Origin: Kaistia dalseonensis
GTDB lineage: Bacteria > Pseudomonadota > Alphaproteobacteria > Rhizobiales > Kaistiaceae
Assembly: GCF_030814715.1 (NCBI RefSeq)
Contig: NZ_JAUSVO010000003.1
Location: 496,001 to 560,000 of the forward strand
Direction: 5' to 3'
Length of the DNA: 64,000 nt
Below the pieces are notes generated by a model. It was not told where the DNA came from and ran no database searches. It saw only the letters and a list, made by a program, of their open reading frames with translations. Shown here in pieces: positions 32,992-41,953 of this stretch. Both the position numbers and the translations under genes were made by a program. Position 1 is the first letter of the stretch, and every line of letters starts with the position of its first letter.

Positions 32992-33777
32992 ATGTCCGAT
33001 ACCACCGCTCTCGCCACGCTTGCCGCCGGCCTTCTCGCCGGGTCCATCAAGGTCGTGGATCTCACGGCGCCGCTGGGGCCGGAGACCCCGGTGCTCTATC
33101 TGCCGCCGCAGTTCGGCAACAACACGCCGAACGTGAAGGTGCACAAGATCTCCGCCTATGATCAGGATGGTCCCTTCTGGGCCTGGAACTGGCTTGAGCT
33201 CGGCGAACATACCGGCACGCATTTCGACGCGCCCTGCCATTGGATCACCGGCAAGGATCTGCCGGAGAACACCACGGACACCATCCCGCCGCAGAACTTC
33301 GTGGCGCCGGTCAACGTCATCGACCGCTCCAGGGAAGCCGCCGAGAATCCCGATTACCTGCTCACCGTCGAGAGCATCCAGGAATGGGAAGCCGAGCACG
33401 GCGCGATCGAGGCGGGCACCTGGGTCCTGCTGCGCACCGACTGGTACAAGCGCAACGGCTCGACCGAGACCTTCCTGAACGCCGACGAGAACGGCCCCCA
33501 TTCGCCGGGACCGACCGCCGAGGCGATCGAATATCTGATCGGCAAGGGCATTATCGGCTGGGGCCAGGAAACGATCGGCACGGACGCCGGCTCGGCTGGC
33601 GGCATGAACCCGCCCTTCCCGGCCCATAATTTGATGCACAAGGCCAATCGCTACGGCCTTGCCAGCCTGAGCCATCTCGACAAGCTGCCGCCCAAGGGTG
33701 CGATCCTGATCGCCGCCCCGCTGAAGTTCGTCCAGGGCACGGGCTCGCCGGTGCGGGCGCTCGCCCTCCTCGCCTGA
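32992..33777 (+). CDS. Cyclase family metal-dependent hydrolase, isatin hydrolase/kynurenine formamidase-like
   Basis: A 261-residue protein of the cyclase family (PF04199 type). The metal-binding signature reads GEHTGTHFDAPCHW, with the His and Asp that bind Mn or Zn; VDLTAPLGPETPVLY near the start and a distal His region complete the fold. Known members hydrolyse isatin to isatinate or N-formylkynurenine to kynurenine. A ribosome site lies just upstream. With indolepyruvate oxidoreductase and a StyA-like indole monooxygenase in the same region, an isatin-type or related cyclic amide substrate is plausible. Two hairpins follow the gene. Confidence 0.82.
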   Translation: MSDTTALATLAAGLLAGSIKVVDLTAPLGPETPVLYLPPQFGNNTPNVKVHKISAYDQDGPFWAWNWLELGEHTGTHFDAPCHWITGKDLPENTTDTIPPQNFVAPVNVIDRSREAAENPDYLLTVESIQEWEAEHGAIEAGTWVLLRTDWYKRNGSTETFLNADENGPHSPGPTAEAIEYLIGKGIIGWGQETIGTDAGSAGGMNPPFPAHNLMHKANRYGLASLSHLDKLPPKGAILIAAPLKFVQGTGSPVRALALLA

Positions 33778-33792
33778 TCGCGACCACGGGAA

Positions 33793-33824
33793 CGTCGCGC
33801 CATGCCGTCGGCATGCGCGCGACG
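33793..33824 (+). terminator. Hairpin after cyclase-family gene
   Basis: A stem of 7 bp plus 7 bp (33793-33807 against 33809-33824) with small bulges lies 16 bases after the stop; no U-tract. A second, separate 11-bp stem (33851-33861 against 33877-33887) follows. Together they probably reduce read-through into the next gene. Confidence 0.5.
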
Positions 33825-33930
33825 CCTTCCATGATCCGCCTGATACCATGCGAGAGCCGGCGGACAGCGTCACCGCGCCGGCTCTCGCTGCCAGTTCCCG
33901 TTCGCTGATGCCCCAAGCGGAGGCCCGCGC

Positions 33931-35529
33931 ATGAGCGCTCCTACGACAGCCTATGACCACATCGTGATCGGCAGCGGCATCAACGCGCTGGTGGCGGCCG
34001 CCATGCTCGGCAAGAAGGGCCGCAAGGTCCTGCTGCTCGAGCGAAACGCCGTGATCGGCGGCTGCCTCCGCACGGAAGAGATCACGCAGCCCGGCTTCGT
34101 CCATGACGTCATGGCCACTACCATGGTGCTGTTCGTCACCTCGCCGGCCTATGCCGCGCTCGGCAAGGACCTCGCCACGCGCGGGCTCGAATTCGCCCAT
34201 TCGCCGACGCCAACCGGCGTGCTGCGCCCCGATGGCAGCCACGCGATACTGAGCATGGACCGGAAGCGCAACATCGATCATTTCGACGCCCTCGCCAGCG
34301 GCGACGGCGCCGCCTTCGATCGCGAAATGGGCCGCTTCGGCGGCAATGCCGGCTTCGTCTTCGGCCTGCTCGGCGGCAATCTCTGGTCGGCCGCGACCGC
34401 GAAGCTGGTCGCGAAGGAAGCCTGGAAGCGCGGGCTCAAGGGGCTCGCCGCCTTCTTCGGCGAGGCGCTGGCGCCGGCGCGCGGTTATCTGGAGACGACC
34501 TACCGCTCCGAGGAGATGCGGGCGCTGTTCGCGCCATGGGCACTGCATTGCGGCCTCGGTCCGGAGAGCGCCTATTCGGCCGAGATGACCAAGGTCATCG
34601 GCTTCGCGATCGAGATGGCCGGCTGCCCGATCGTCAAGGGCGGCGCGAAGAACCTGCTCGCCGCCTTCGAGCAATTGATCCGCGACCAGGGCGGCACCAT
34701 CCTGACGAATGCCGATGTCGAGGCGATCGTGCCGGACAGCGCCGGCCGCGCCGCTGGCGTGAAGCTCGCCGATGGCCGCAGCCTGACGGCGAGCAAGGGC
34801 GTCATCGCCTCGGTGACGCCGAACCAGCTCTATGAGCGGCTGCTGCGCGACTGGCCCTCGGCCCTCCCCACCGAGGTGGCGGACGGGGTCAAGGCCTATC
34901 GCTATGGCAAGGGCAACATGCAGATCCACTATGCGCTGAGCGCCCCGCCGGCATGGAAGGCGGGCGCGGATCTGGGCCGGGTGGCGCTGCTGCATCTGAC
35001 GCCGGGGCTGGACGGCGTGTCGCGCTCGGCCAACGAAGCCGAACGCGGCCTGCTGCCGGCCGAGCCGACGATCTGCGTCGGCCAGCCCGCGAGCTTCGAC
35101 CCGAGCCGGGCTCCGGAAGGCAGCGGCCTGCTCTGGCTGCAAATCCCCGATACGCCGCGCGCAATCAAGGGCGACGCGGCCGGAGAACTGGCCATACCGG
35201 CCGATGGCCAATGGACGGAGAAGCTGCGCGAAGCCTTCGCCGACCGGATCGAGGCGATTCTGGCCAGCCATATTGATGGTTTCCGCGACACGATCCTGAG
35301 CCGCCGCGCCTATTCGCCGGCGGATCTTCAGGCCATGAACATCAATCTCGTCGGCGGCGATCCCTATGGCGGCTTCTGCGGGCTGGACCAATTTTTTCTA
35401 TGGCGCCCGATGAAAAGGCCGTCTAACCACAGAACCCATATTGCGGGGCTCTATCATATCGGCGCCTCGACCCACCCTGGCCCCGGTCTCGGCGGCGGTT
35501 CCGGCTTCCTTCTGGCGTCTTCCATCTAG
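33931..35529 (+). CDS. CrtI/PYROXD2-like FAD-dependent oxidoreductase (2)
   Basis: A 532-residue paralogue of the oxidoreductase at 31115: HIVIGSGINALVAAAMLGKKGRKVLLLERN at the N-terminus, GG..RTEEITQPGFVHDV next, and GLYHIGASTHPGPGLGGGSGFLLA at the C-terminus. In the FAD motif one Gly is replaced (GSGINA rather than GAGHNG), yet the fold is clearly kept. Two such enzymes around one cyclase-family hydrolase suggest successive dehydrogenations of the same substrate class. The TAG stop is supplied by the first bases of a palindromic repeat. Confidence 0.82.
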   Translation: MSAPTTAYDHIVIGSGINALVAAAMLGKKGRKVLLLERNAVIGGCLRTEEITQPGFVHDVMATTMVLFVTSPAYAALGKDLATRGLEFAHSPTPTGVLRPDGSHAILSMDRKRNIDHFDALASGDGAAFDREMGRFGGNAGFVFGLLGGNLWSAATAKLVAKEAWKRGLKGLAAFFGEALAPARGYLETTYRSEEMRALFAPWALHCGLGPESAYSAEMTKVIGFAIEMAGCPIVKGGAKNLLAAFEQLIRDQGGTILTNADVEAIVPDSAGRAAGVKLADGRSLTASKGVIASVTPNQLYERLLRDWPSALPTEVADGVKAYRYGKGNMQIHYALSAPPAWKAGADLGRVALLHLTPGLDGVSRSANEAERGLLPAEPTICVGQPASFDPSRAPEGSGLLWLQIPDTPRAIKGDAAGELAIPADGQWTEKLREAFADRIEAILASHIDGFRDTILSRRAYSPADLQAMNINLVGGDPYGGFCGLDQFFLWRPMKRPSNHRTHIAGLYHIGASTHPGPGLGGGSGFLLASSI

Positions 35530-35630
35530 TGCATGTTCGGGCGAACTGGATCGCAGTCCGCGTGAACTGAATGCGACAAGACGAGACGATGGGGCATTTG
35601 AGCGAATGGATGTTCGCTGGAATGTTCCAG
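35527..35630 (+). repeat. Palindromic intergenic repeat, copy 2
   Basis: Diverged copy of the element at 30386-30491, in the opposite orientation. Matching blocks include GCGAA, CGCGTGAA, GCGACAA and GATGG, in the same order, and both copies end in a hairpin-forming segment. It also supplies the stop codon of the preceding gene. Confidence 0.65.
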
Positions 35631-35679
35631 GCGCGGGCGGATCGGCGGCGAGTTCAGGATCTTTGAGGAGTTCGTTCTA

Positions 35680-36201
35680 TTGAAGGCGCGCGCGCGTTCG
35701 AAATCCACACCCCCACCGCCGGCAACCGAGCCGCCGGCGGCCACACCGCGCCTGCAGAGCCTCGGCGAAATCGGGCTCAACAATTTCGCGCCCTATCTCA
35801 TGAACCGCGTCATGGCGCACTGGAACGCCGGCCTCGCCGCCGACATGCGGGCCATGGGCGTGACCACGCCCAAGATGCGCGCGCTCGCCGTGCTCAGCAT
35901 GTTCTCGTCGCTGACCGTGAACGAGCTGGCGGTCTATGGCGTCACCGAGCAGTCCACGATGAGCCGCACCATCGATGCGCTCGAGGAACAGGGCTATATC
36001 CAGCGCCAGTCGCGGCCTGACGACATGCGCATCCGTGATATCACCATCACGCCCGAGGGCCGCGCCGTCTTCGATCGCATCTGGCCGACCATGTATGGCC
36101 ATCTCGGCGAAATGTTCGCCGATGTCACGGACGAGGAACAGCGCTTCTTCGTCGCGATCCTGCAGAAGGTCCTGCGCAACATCCGCTCCGAAGAGCCCTG
36201 A
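35680..36201 (+). CDS. MarR family transcriptional regulator (2)
   Basis: A 173-residue winged-helix protein starting at TTG (35680) with GAGGAG upstream. After a Pro- and Ala-rich N-terminal tail (KSTPPPPATEPPAATP) comes the MarR core: TTPKMRALAVLSMFSSLTVNELAVYGVTEQSTMSRTIDALEEQGYIQRQSRPDDMRIRDITITPEG. It follows the second CrtI-like gene and faces iorB. The AT-rich motifs before the CrtI-like, cyclase and iorA genes may be its sites. Confidence 0.87.
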   Translation: MKARARSKSTPPPPATEPPAATPRLQSLGEIGLNNFAPYLMNRVMAHWNAGLAADMRAMGVTTPKMRALAVLSMFSSLTVNELAVYGVTEQSTMSRTIDALEEQGYIQRQSRPDDMRIRDITITPEGRAVFDRIWPTMYGHLGEMFADVTDEEQRFFVAILQKVLRNIRSEEP

Positions 36202-36280
36202 GCCTCGTTTCAGGTCGACACCGCCATGCGCCCCCGCCTTGCGTGGCGGGGACGGCCATGACGGCATGGAAGGCGCCCGT

Positions 36281-37837
36281 TCAGAGCGTCGCCACGGTCG
36301 CGAGCGCGCCATTGAGCGCATCGCCATTCTCGTCGAGCAACGCCGCCTGGCGCAGGCGGCGGAGCCAGGCCGCGCCATCCTCGCGCGTGACGAGCAGCGG
36401 CAGGCTGGAGAGGACGCGATCGAATTTGGACAGGCCGCGCGCATGCGTGTCCGAATAGCCCTTCACCAGACGCCTGCACGCGATCACCTCGACCGCGAGA
36501 TCATAATTGCGCGGCAGCGTATCGAGTGCGATGGCGAGCCAGGCTTCCCAATGGGCGACCTCGCGGGCATGGCGGAGGCTGCGCGGCCGCAACCCCTTGA
36601 GCGAGGAGAGCGCATAGAGGCTCATGAACCAGCCGAGCGTGCCGGTGCGCACGCGGCGTCCCTTGTTGACCCTGCGGTCGAACCACTGGAACAGAGCCGG
36701 CCGGTCCTCGATCCACTGGCCGAGCCCCTTTGGCAGCGTGCCGCAGACTTCCTCCATGCGCGGATGCATGAACTCGGTCGTATAGACGAGCTGGTCGGCC
36801 TTGGCGCCGACCTCGCGCCGCACCCGCTCGAAGCGGGAACCGCGGATCTTCAGGTCTGCCACGCGAATCACATCGTCATAGGCCATAGCGATGGCGAGAT
36901 ATTTGGCCGCCTCGACGGTGAAGGCATGGCCATGGGCTCCGCCGCCGGCAGCGACGTCGGCGCGGAGCAGCGCGCCCAGCCGATCGAGATAGGCGCCCGC
37001 ATAGGCGACATCCTGGAAATCGGTCAGCTTCTTGACGCCAGCATAGAGCATGGCCTGCGCTTCGGGCGGAAACTCCGTGCGGATGCGCTGGAGCAGCGCG
37101 TCGAGCCTGGGATGACCGGCTGAAGCGGGCAGCGGATCGAGACGCTTGACCGGCTTGTCGGAGAGCGTGTCGTTCGCGCCCTTCAGCGTGCGGTCATAGG
37201 CGGCGTTGAAGGCCTTCAGGCTCGGCTCGATGCCCTTGCCGCCGGCCTTGATCGTCGCCTCGAAGGCGGCCTTGTCGAACGGCAACCGGCCAGAAGCCGC
37301 AACCGCCCCGAACAGCGAGGCGGAGACGACGCTGCCATTCCGGGTCGCGAGCGTCTCCATGTCGAAGGCGATCGTCTTCTTGGCGGCGAATTCGGTGGCA
37401 TCGACCACGACGAGCGGATTGCCGATGCCATTGCCCGGCTTCTCCTTCTCGCCGACCGCATAGGAGCGGTGGGTCGAGGCGATCAGCAGCGTGCGGTCCG
37501 GCGTCACCAGCCCACGCAGCACGGAGCGCCCGGCCTCCATCAGCTCGGCCGCGACGACGAGATCGACATCGCCCGGCGTCGGCATCAGGGCCAGCACCGG
37601 CCGGATGCCCGGCCGCGCCTTGATCAGCTCCAGATAATAGATCGTCGCGCCGGTGCGCTGCGCGACGCCGGGAACCGAGGTGGACTGCGCCACCCAGCCC
37701 TGCTGCTCGGCGAGCGCGACGATCCAGTCGGCGAGGACACCGCCGCCCTGCCCGCCCATGGCGAGGATCGCGACAGTGATGGGCTTCTCGGCGGCGAGTT
37801 CCGCCGGGCCGGCCGTGATGGTCAGTTCATTCAGCAT
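36281..37837 (-). CDS. iorB: Indolepyruvate ferredoxin oxidoreductase, beta subunit
   Basis: Beta subunit of a 2-oxoacid:ferredoxin oxidoreductase, 518 residues. The N-terminal gamma-type domain reads VAILAMGGQGGGVLADWIV and continues to about residue 210. The long C-terminal extension (DUF6537-like, with LVYTTEFMHPRMEEVCG and LRHAREVAHWEAW) marks the aerobic proteobacterial form rather than the short archaeal IorB. It follows iorA by 10 bases, with GAGGGG before ATG 37837. The enzyme converts aryl pyruvates to aryl-acetyl-CoA. Confidence 0.88.
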   Translation of the reverse strand: MLNELTITAGPAELAAEKPITVAILAMGGQGGGVLADWIVALAEQQGWVAQSTSVPGVAQRTGATIYYLELIKARPGIRPVLALMPTPGDVDLVVAAELMEAGRSVLRGLVTPDRTLLIASTHRSYAVGEKEKPGNGIGNPLVVVDATEFAAKKTIAFDMETLATRNGSVVSASLFGAVAASGRLPFDKAAFEATIKAGGKGIEPSLKAFNAAYDRTLKGANDTLSDKPVKRLDPLPASAGHPRLDALLQRIRTEFPPEAQAMLYAGVKKLTDFQDVAYAGAYLDRLGALLRADVAAGGGAHGHAFTVEAAKYLAIAMAYDDVIRVADLKIRGSRFERVRREVGAKADQLVYTTEFMHPRMEEVCGTLPKGLGQWIEDRPALFQWFDRRVNKGRRVRTGTLGWFMSLYALSSLKGLRPRSLRHAREVAHWEAWLAIALDTLPRNYDLAVEVIACRRLVKGYSDTHARGLSKFDRVLSSLPLLVTREDGAAWLRRLRQAALLDENGDALNGALATVATL

Positions 37838-37847
37838 GACGCGCCCC

Positions 37848-40001
37848 TCAATCCGCGAAGACCAGACGCTGGCGCTGCCGGCGGGCCTGCAGCCAGCCGA
37901 TCACCGCGCCGCGCACGCGATGGAGAAGAAGGTCCCAGCGCGTCGGATTATGGATGATGTCGGCGCGATAGAAGGACGGGCAGAGCACCGCCGCCTCCGA
38001 AACCTCGCCGCAATTGCCACAGCCGACGCAGGAATTGTCGATCGCCGCCACCGGATCGTCCTTGAGCGGATCGTCGGTATGCTTGACCGAGAGCGACGGG
38101 CAGCCCGACAGGCGGATGCAGGCATGATCGCCGGTGCAGACATCCTCGTCGACGCCGAAACGCTCGCGCACCATGCGCTTGCCCTCCTTGACCGCCTTGG
38201 CGAAGAGCGGCTTCACGCGGCGCTGCTTGTTCAGCATGCATTCCGACGAGGCGACGATGATCTTCGGACCCTTTTCGGGGCTGGTGAGCGCTTCGCGCAG
38301 CGTATCGCGCATCTTCGCCACGTCATAGGTGCGGTCGATCTGGCGCACCCAGGTCGCGCCGATGCCCTTCACGGCCTGGACGATGGAATTATTGGTCTTG
38401 CGGCGCGGATTCTGCGCCCGCGACGACATGATGTCCTGCCCGCCGGTCGCCGCCGAATAGAAATTGTCGACGATCAGCGTCACGCCGTCCTGCTTGTTGA
38501 ACACGGCATTGCCGACCGAGGTCGCGAGCCCGTTATGCCAGAAGCCGCCATCGCCCATGACCGAGATGGCGCGCTTGTCCGCCTCGACATTGAAGGCCGA
38601 GGCCGAGGCCGGACCGAGGCCGTAGCCCATGGTCGTGCCGCCAATGTTGAAGGGCGGCAGGATCGAGAACAGGTGGCAGCCAATATCGGCCGCGACGTGG
38701 TGGGGGCCGAGTTCCTTCTCCACCAGCTTCATCGCGGCGAAGATCGGGCGCTCGGGACAGCCGGTGCAGAAACCGGCCGGGCGCGGCGGCACGACCTCGG
38801 CGAGCGCCTTGACGCGCGCATCGGCCAGCACCTCCGACGGATCGGGCACCGGCGGGCGGTTGCCGAGCAGCGCCGGGGCATGGGCGTCGAAGAAGGCCGC
38901 GAAGCCCTTGGCGAGCACCGGCGCGGTATATTCGCCGCCGCGCGGCAGCACATCCTTGCCGGAAACGCGGGTCTGGATATCGCGGCGGCGGAACAGGGTG
39001 TGGAGCGTATGCTCGATATATTCCGGCGCCCCCTCCTCGACCATGAGCACCGCCTTCTTGCCGGCGGCAAAGGCGATGACCTCATCGTCGATCATCGGAT
39101 AGGAGACGTTCATCACATAGAGCGGCACGCGGCAATTGCCGTAAATATCGGCGAGGCCCAGCTGCTGCAGCGCGCGCATGGCGCCATTATAGATGCCGCC
39201 CTGCAGGATGATGCCGACATCGCCACTTTCGGGGCCGAAGAACTCGTTGAGCTTCGCGGATTTCACATAGTCGACCGCGGCGGGCCAGCGCTGCTCCAGC
39301 TTTTCCTTCTCATGGTTGAAGGAGGCCGGCGGCAGCACGATACGCCCGACATCGCGGCGCGGATTTTCGAGCGCCTCGCGCAGCGTGAACTCCGGCCGGC
39401 GGTTGTCCTTCGCCTCGAACTGGCCGTGCACGTGGCAGGAGCGGATGCCGACCTGGAGCATGACGGGCGTGTTGGACGCCTCAGAAAGCTCGAAGCCCTT
39501 CTCCACCGCATCGACGATCGAGGTCAGGTTCGGTCGCGGCGTCAGCAGCCACATCTGCGATTTCATCGCGAAGGCGTGGCTGCGCTCCTGCATGATCGAG
39601 GAGCCCTCGCCGTAATCCTCGCCGATAATGATGAGCGCGCCACCCGTGACGCCGCCCGAGGCGAGGTTGGAGAGCGCGTCGGACGCCACATTGGTTCCGG
39701 CCGTCGACTTCCACGTCACCGCGCCGCGCACGGGATACATCACCGAGGCTGAAAGCATGGCGGCGGCGGCGGCTTCGGAGGCGGAGGTCTCGAAATGGAC
39801 GCCCAGATCCTCCATCACGTCCCGCGCATCGGCGAGCACGTCCATGAGGTGCGAGATCGGCGAGCCCTGATAGCCGCCGACATAGGAAACGCCCGACTGG
39901 AGCAAGGCCTTGGTAATGGCGAGAATACCCTCGCCACTGAAGATCTCGCCTGCACCCAACTTCAGGTCTTCAACCTCTCGGGCGAACGATCGCTCGGCCA
40001 T
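37848..40001 (-). CDS. iorA: Indolepyruvate ferredoxin oxidoreductase, alpha subunit
   Basis: Alpha subunit, 717 residues. Domains in order: ThDP Pyr-type domain (residues about 1-200; YVGGYQGSPISHLMDVL, FETSASEAAAAAML), linker domain, ThDP-binding domain with GDGGFWHNGLATSVGNAVF and VDNFYSAATGGQ (about 470-540), and a C-terminal ferredoxin-like domain with CTGDHACIRLSGCP and CVGCGNCGEVSEAAVLCP for two Fe-S clusters. It catalyses oxidative decarboxylation of indolepyruvate or related aryl pyruvates to the acyl-CoA with reduced ferredoxin. Divergent from the peptide-type transporter, across 315 bases rich in repeated AT motifs. Confidence 0.9.
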   Translation of the reverse strand: MAERSFAREVEDLKLGAGEIFSGEGILAITKALLQSGVSYVGGYQGSPISHLMDVLADARDVMEDLGVHFETSASEAAAAAMLSASVMYPVRGAVTWKSTAGTNVASDALSNLASGGVTGGALIIIGEDYGEGSSIMQERSHAFAMKSQMWLLTPRPNLTSIVDAVEKGFELSEASNTPVMLQVGIRSCHVHGQFEAKDNRRPEFTLREALENPRRDVGRIVLPPASFNHEKEKLEQRWPAAVDYVKSAKLNEFFGPESGDVGIILQGGIYNGAMRALQQLGLADIYGNCRVPLYVMNVSYPMIDDEVIAFAAGKKAVLMVEEGAPEYIEHTLHTLFRRRDIQTRVSGKDVLPRGGEYTAPVLAKGFAAFFDAHAPALLGNRPPVPDPSEVLADARVKALAEVVPPRPAGFCTGCPERPIFAAMKLVEKELGPHHVAADIGCHLFSILPPFNIGGTTMGYGLGPASASAFNVEADKRAISVMGDGGFWHNGLATSVGNAVFNKQDGVTLIVDNFYSAATGGQDIMSSRAQNPRRKTNNSIVQAVKGIGATWVRQIDRTYDVAKMRDTLREALTSPEKGPKIIVASSECMLNKQRRVKPLFAKAVKEGKRMVRERFGVDEDVCTGDHACIRLSGCPSLSVKHTDDPLKDDPVAAIDNSCVGCGNCGEVSEAAVLCPSFYRADIIHNPTRWDLLLHRVRGAVIGWLQARRQRQRLVFAD

Positions 40002-40031
40002 GCTGGTTCCCTTCTGGCGAAACTGGAAGTG

Positions 40032-40055
40032 TTATTATATGCATTTTCATATTTT
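40032..40055 (-). promoter_or_regulatory. Promoter/operator region of iorA
   Basis: Minus strand: ATATAATAA provides a minus-10 (TATAAT). The plus-strand text holds TTATTATAT and TGCATTTTCATATTTT, shared with the regions before the CrtI-like gene 1 and the cyclase gene. ATATG and CATAT form an inverted repeat around it. Confidence 0.45.
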
Positions 40056-40122
40056 CCCATCGCCATCATTTGTCAAGGATTTTTGCCGAAGTCGCCCCTG
40101 AATGGCGGCGCCGACCTTTGCC

Positions 40123-40150
40123 ATTAAAATGCGCACGCATATTAAAATGC
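40123..40150. promoter_or_regulatory. Direct repeat in iorA/transporter divergent region
   Basis: ATTAAAATGC occurs twice, at 40123-40132 and 40141-40150, 18 bases apart; GCAT-ATTAAA-ATGC is an inverted repeat over the second. The reverse strand reads GCATTTTAATAT, like GCATTTTCATAT at 40041. Apart from these motifs the 40002-40316 gap holds nothing recognisable. Confidence 0.45.
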
Positions 40151-40316
40151 AGCCTCACAGACGGGCAAATGCCTAGCGGCCGGGCAGCAATGGCGATTGT
40201 TCCCAAGAGCAGCATTTCGCGCTTGTCGACACTTCAAACTTATTTTAGGCTTCAACTAATGCACTTGAAAAGTGCCTGCCGGAATGCCGGTGAACAGGGG
40301 AACTAGGAGAGTCGTC

Positions 40317-41852
40317 ATGGTGGAATTCAATCGCCGTCAGGCCCTCGGGCTTGGCGCCAGCGCATTCATTGCCGGGATCCTGAGTGGACGCGTCGCAGTG
40401 GCGGCAGCCGACACGTCGACGCTGACCATCGCCTTCAACGCCAACCTGCCGTCCTTCGACGGCACGACCGGCCCCTCGGCCGTCAATCCGGCGATCCAGG
40501 CGATCTATCGCTCGATCTTCGACCAGTATATCGCCCAGGCGCCCGACCTTTCCTTCCAGCCCGGCCTGCTGACCGCCTGGGGCTGGAACGACGACCGGAC
40601 CAAGGTGTGGATGGACGTCCGTTCCGGCGTCACCTGGCATGACGGCACGCCACTGACGCCCGAGGACGTAACCTGGTCGCTCGAGCGCGCCGCCGACCCC
40701 GCCACCGGCAACCCTGTCTCCAATGTCTGGGCCAGCATCGGCAATTTTACCGTCGACGGCCAGCGCATCACCGGCGACGTCAAGAATTTCGACCCGACCA
40801 TCTTCAAGTGGATGGCGTTCCTGACCGGCTTTGTTCTGCCCAAGGCCTATTACACCAAGGTCGGCGCCGCCGGCTTCGAGGCCAAGCCGATCGGCACCGG
40901 CCCCTATATGTTCGACGCCTATGAAGGCAACTCCTTCCTGCGACTGAAGGCCAACCCGAACTATTTCGGCGGCAAGCCGGCCTTCGATACGGTCGTGTTC
41001 AAGTTCGTCACCGACGCCACCAGCCGCGTCGCGGAAATCGAGTCCGGCTCGTCCGACGTCACGCTCGAAGTCCCCTTCGAGGAATATGACCGCCTGCGCG
41101 AGAAGGCGGGCCTTGCCGGCGTTTCCGCCCCGATCTCCGATATCGGCATGCTCTTCGTGACCAATATCGAGCCCATGCTCGACAAGAATGTCCGCCTCGC
41201 CGCGCACCACGCGATCGACAAGGCCGGCATCGTCAAGAAGCTGCTGCGTGGCTATGGCGTGCCGATCGACACGCTCGAGGCGCCCGAATACGAGGCCTAT
41301 GACGCCGAGATCAAGGTCGGCTACGACCCGAAGAAGGCAGCCGAACTGCTTGCCGCCTCCGGCTACAGCAAGGACAAGCCCGTCAAGTTCACGATCCAGA
41401 CCACGCGCGGCCTGAAGCCCAAAGACTATGAGATGATCCAGGCGATCGTCGGCATGTGGCGCAAGGTCGGCATCGAGGCCGAGATCGAGGTCTACGACAT
41501 CGCCAAGCATTTCGAGCTGCGCATGTCGCACAAGCTCGCCCCCACCGCCTTCTACAATTGGGGCAACGCGATCGGTGACCCGACCACTTCGACCGGCTTC
41601 GCCATGTATTCCAAGTCGCCGCATTCTGCCTGGAAGAGCGACGATCTCGACGCGATGATGAACCCGCTCTGGGGCGAGCCCGACGAGGCCAAGCGCATCG
41701 CCGGCTGGAAGGCCGTCGACAAGTACATTGCCGAACAGGGCTACGTGATCCCGCTGCTGCAATATGTGCAGCCGATCGTCTACAAATCCTCGCTGAAGGT
41801 GATCCCGAACACCTCCAGCGCGCTGCAGCCGACCCTGGTTTCCAAGGTCTGA
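40317..41852 (+). CDS. ABC transporter substrate-binding protein, family 5 (dipeptide/oligopeptide type)
   Basis: A 511-residue periplasmic protein of the DppA/OppA family. The N-terminus NRRQALGLGASAFIAGILSGRVAVAA is a Tat-like signal. The mature protein shows VWMDVRSGVTWHDGTPLTPEDVTWSLERA and LRLKANPNYFGGKPAFD, hallmark segments. ATG 40317 has AGGAGAG upstream. It is followed by two permeases and two ATPases in dpp order. Such transporters also import opines, glutathione, nickel chelates and aromatic conjugates; here the substrate may be an aromatic or indolic amide conjugate degraded by neighbouring enzymes. Confidence 0.9.
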   Translation: MVEFNRRQALGLGASAFIAGILSGRVAVAAADTSTLTIAFNANLPSFDGTTGPSAVNPAIQAIYRSIFDQYIAQAPDLSFQPGLLTAWGWNDDRTKVWMDVRSGVTWHDGTPLTPEDVTWSLERAADPATGNPVSNVWASIGNFTVDGQRITGDVKNFDPTIFKWMAFLTGFVLPKAYYTKVGAAGFEAKPIGTGPYMFDAYEGNSFLRLKANPNYFGGKPAFDTVVFKFVTDATSRVAEIESGSSDVTLEVPFEEYDRLREKAGLAGVSAPISDIGMLFVTNIEPMLDKNVRLAAHHAIDKAGIVKKLLRGYGVPIDTLEAPEYEAYDAEIKVGYDPKKAAELLAASGYSKDKPVKFTIQTTRGLKPKDYEMIQAIVGMWRKVGIEAEIEVYDIAKHFELRMSHKLAPTAFYNWGNAIGDPTTSTGFAMYSKSPHSAWKSDDLDAMMNPLWGEPDEAKRIAGWKAVDKYIAEQGYVIPLLQYVQPIVYKSSLKVIPNTSSALQPTLVSKV

Positions 41853-41861
41853 GCCGCACAC

Positions 41862-41888
41862 GGGGCGGGCCTGCGCCCGTCCCATTTT
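41862..41888 (+). terminator. Attenuating hairpin after the binding-protein gene
   Basis: A 9-bp stem including one G-T pair (41862-41870 against 41875-41883) with loop CTGC, followed by ATTTT. It lies between the binding-protein stop and the first permease, and may limit transcription of the membrane genes. Confidence 0.5.
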
Positions 41889-41953
41889 CTGCCTGAGGCA
41901 GGCTCCGGGCGGCCCGATCGGCCGCTCGGCGCGCAAGCAATGCAGGGCGTGCA

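Noticed and set aside
32908-35391. 827-residue open frame on the minus strand
   Set aside because: It lies opposite the cyclase and second CrtI-like genes, whose sequences match real families; its own translation is Arg-, Gln- and Ala-rich without a recognisable domain, as expected for the antisense frame of GC-rich coding DNA.
31115-35529. Carotenoid biosynthesis cluster, from the phytoene-dehydrogenase-like genes
   Set aside because: No crtB, crtE or crtY-type gene is present, and the C-termini match the PYROXD2-like group instead.
37653-39752. 699-residue open frame on the plus strand
   Set aside because: Antisense of iorA and iorB; its composition (His, Arg, Glu rich) and lack of any domain mark it as a shadow frame.
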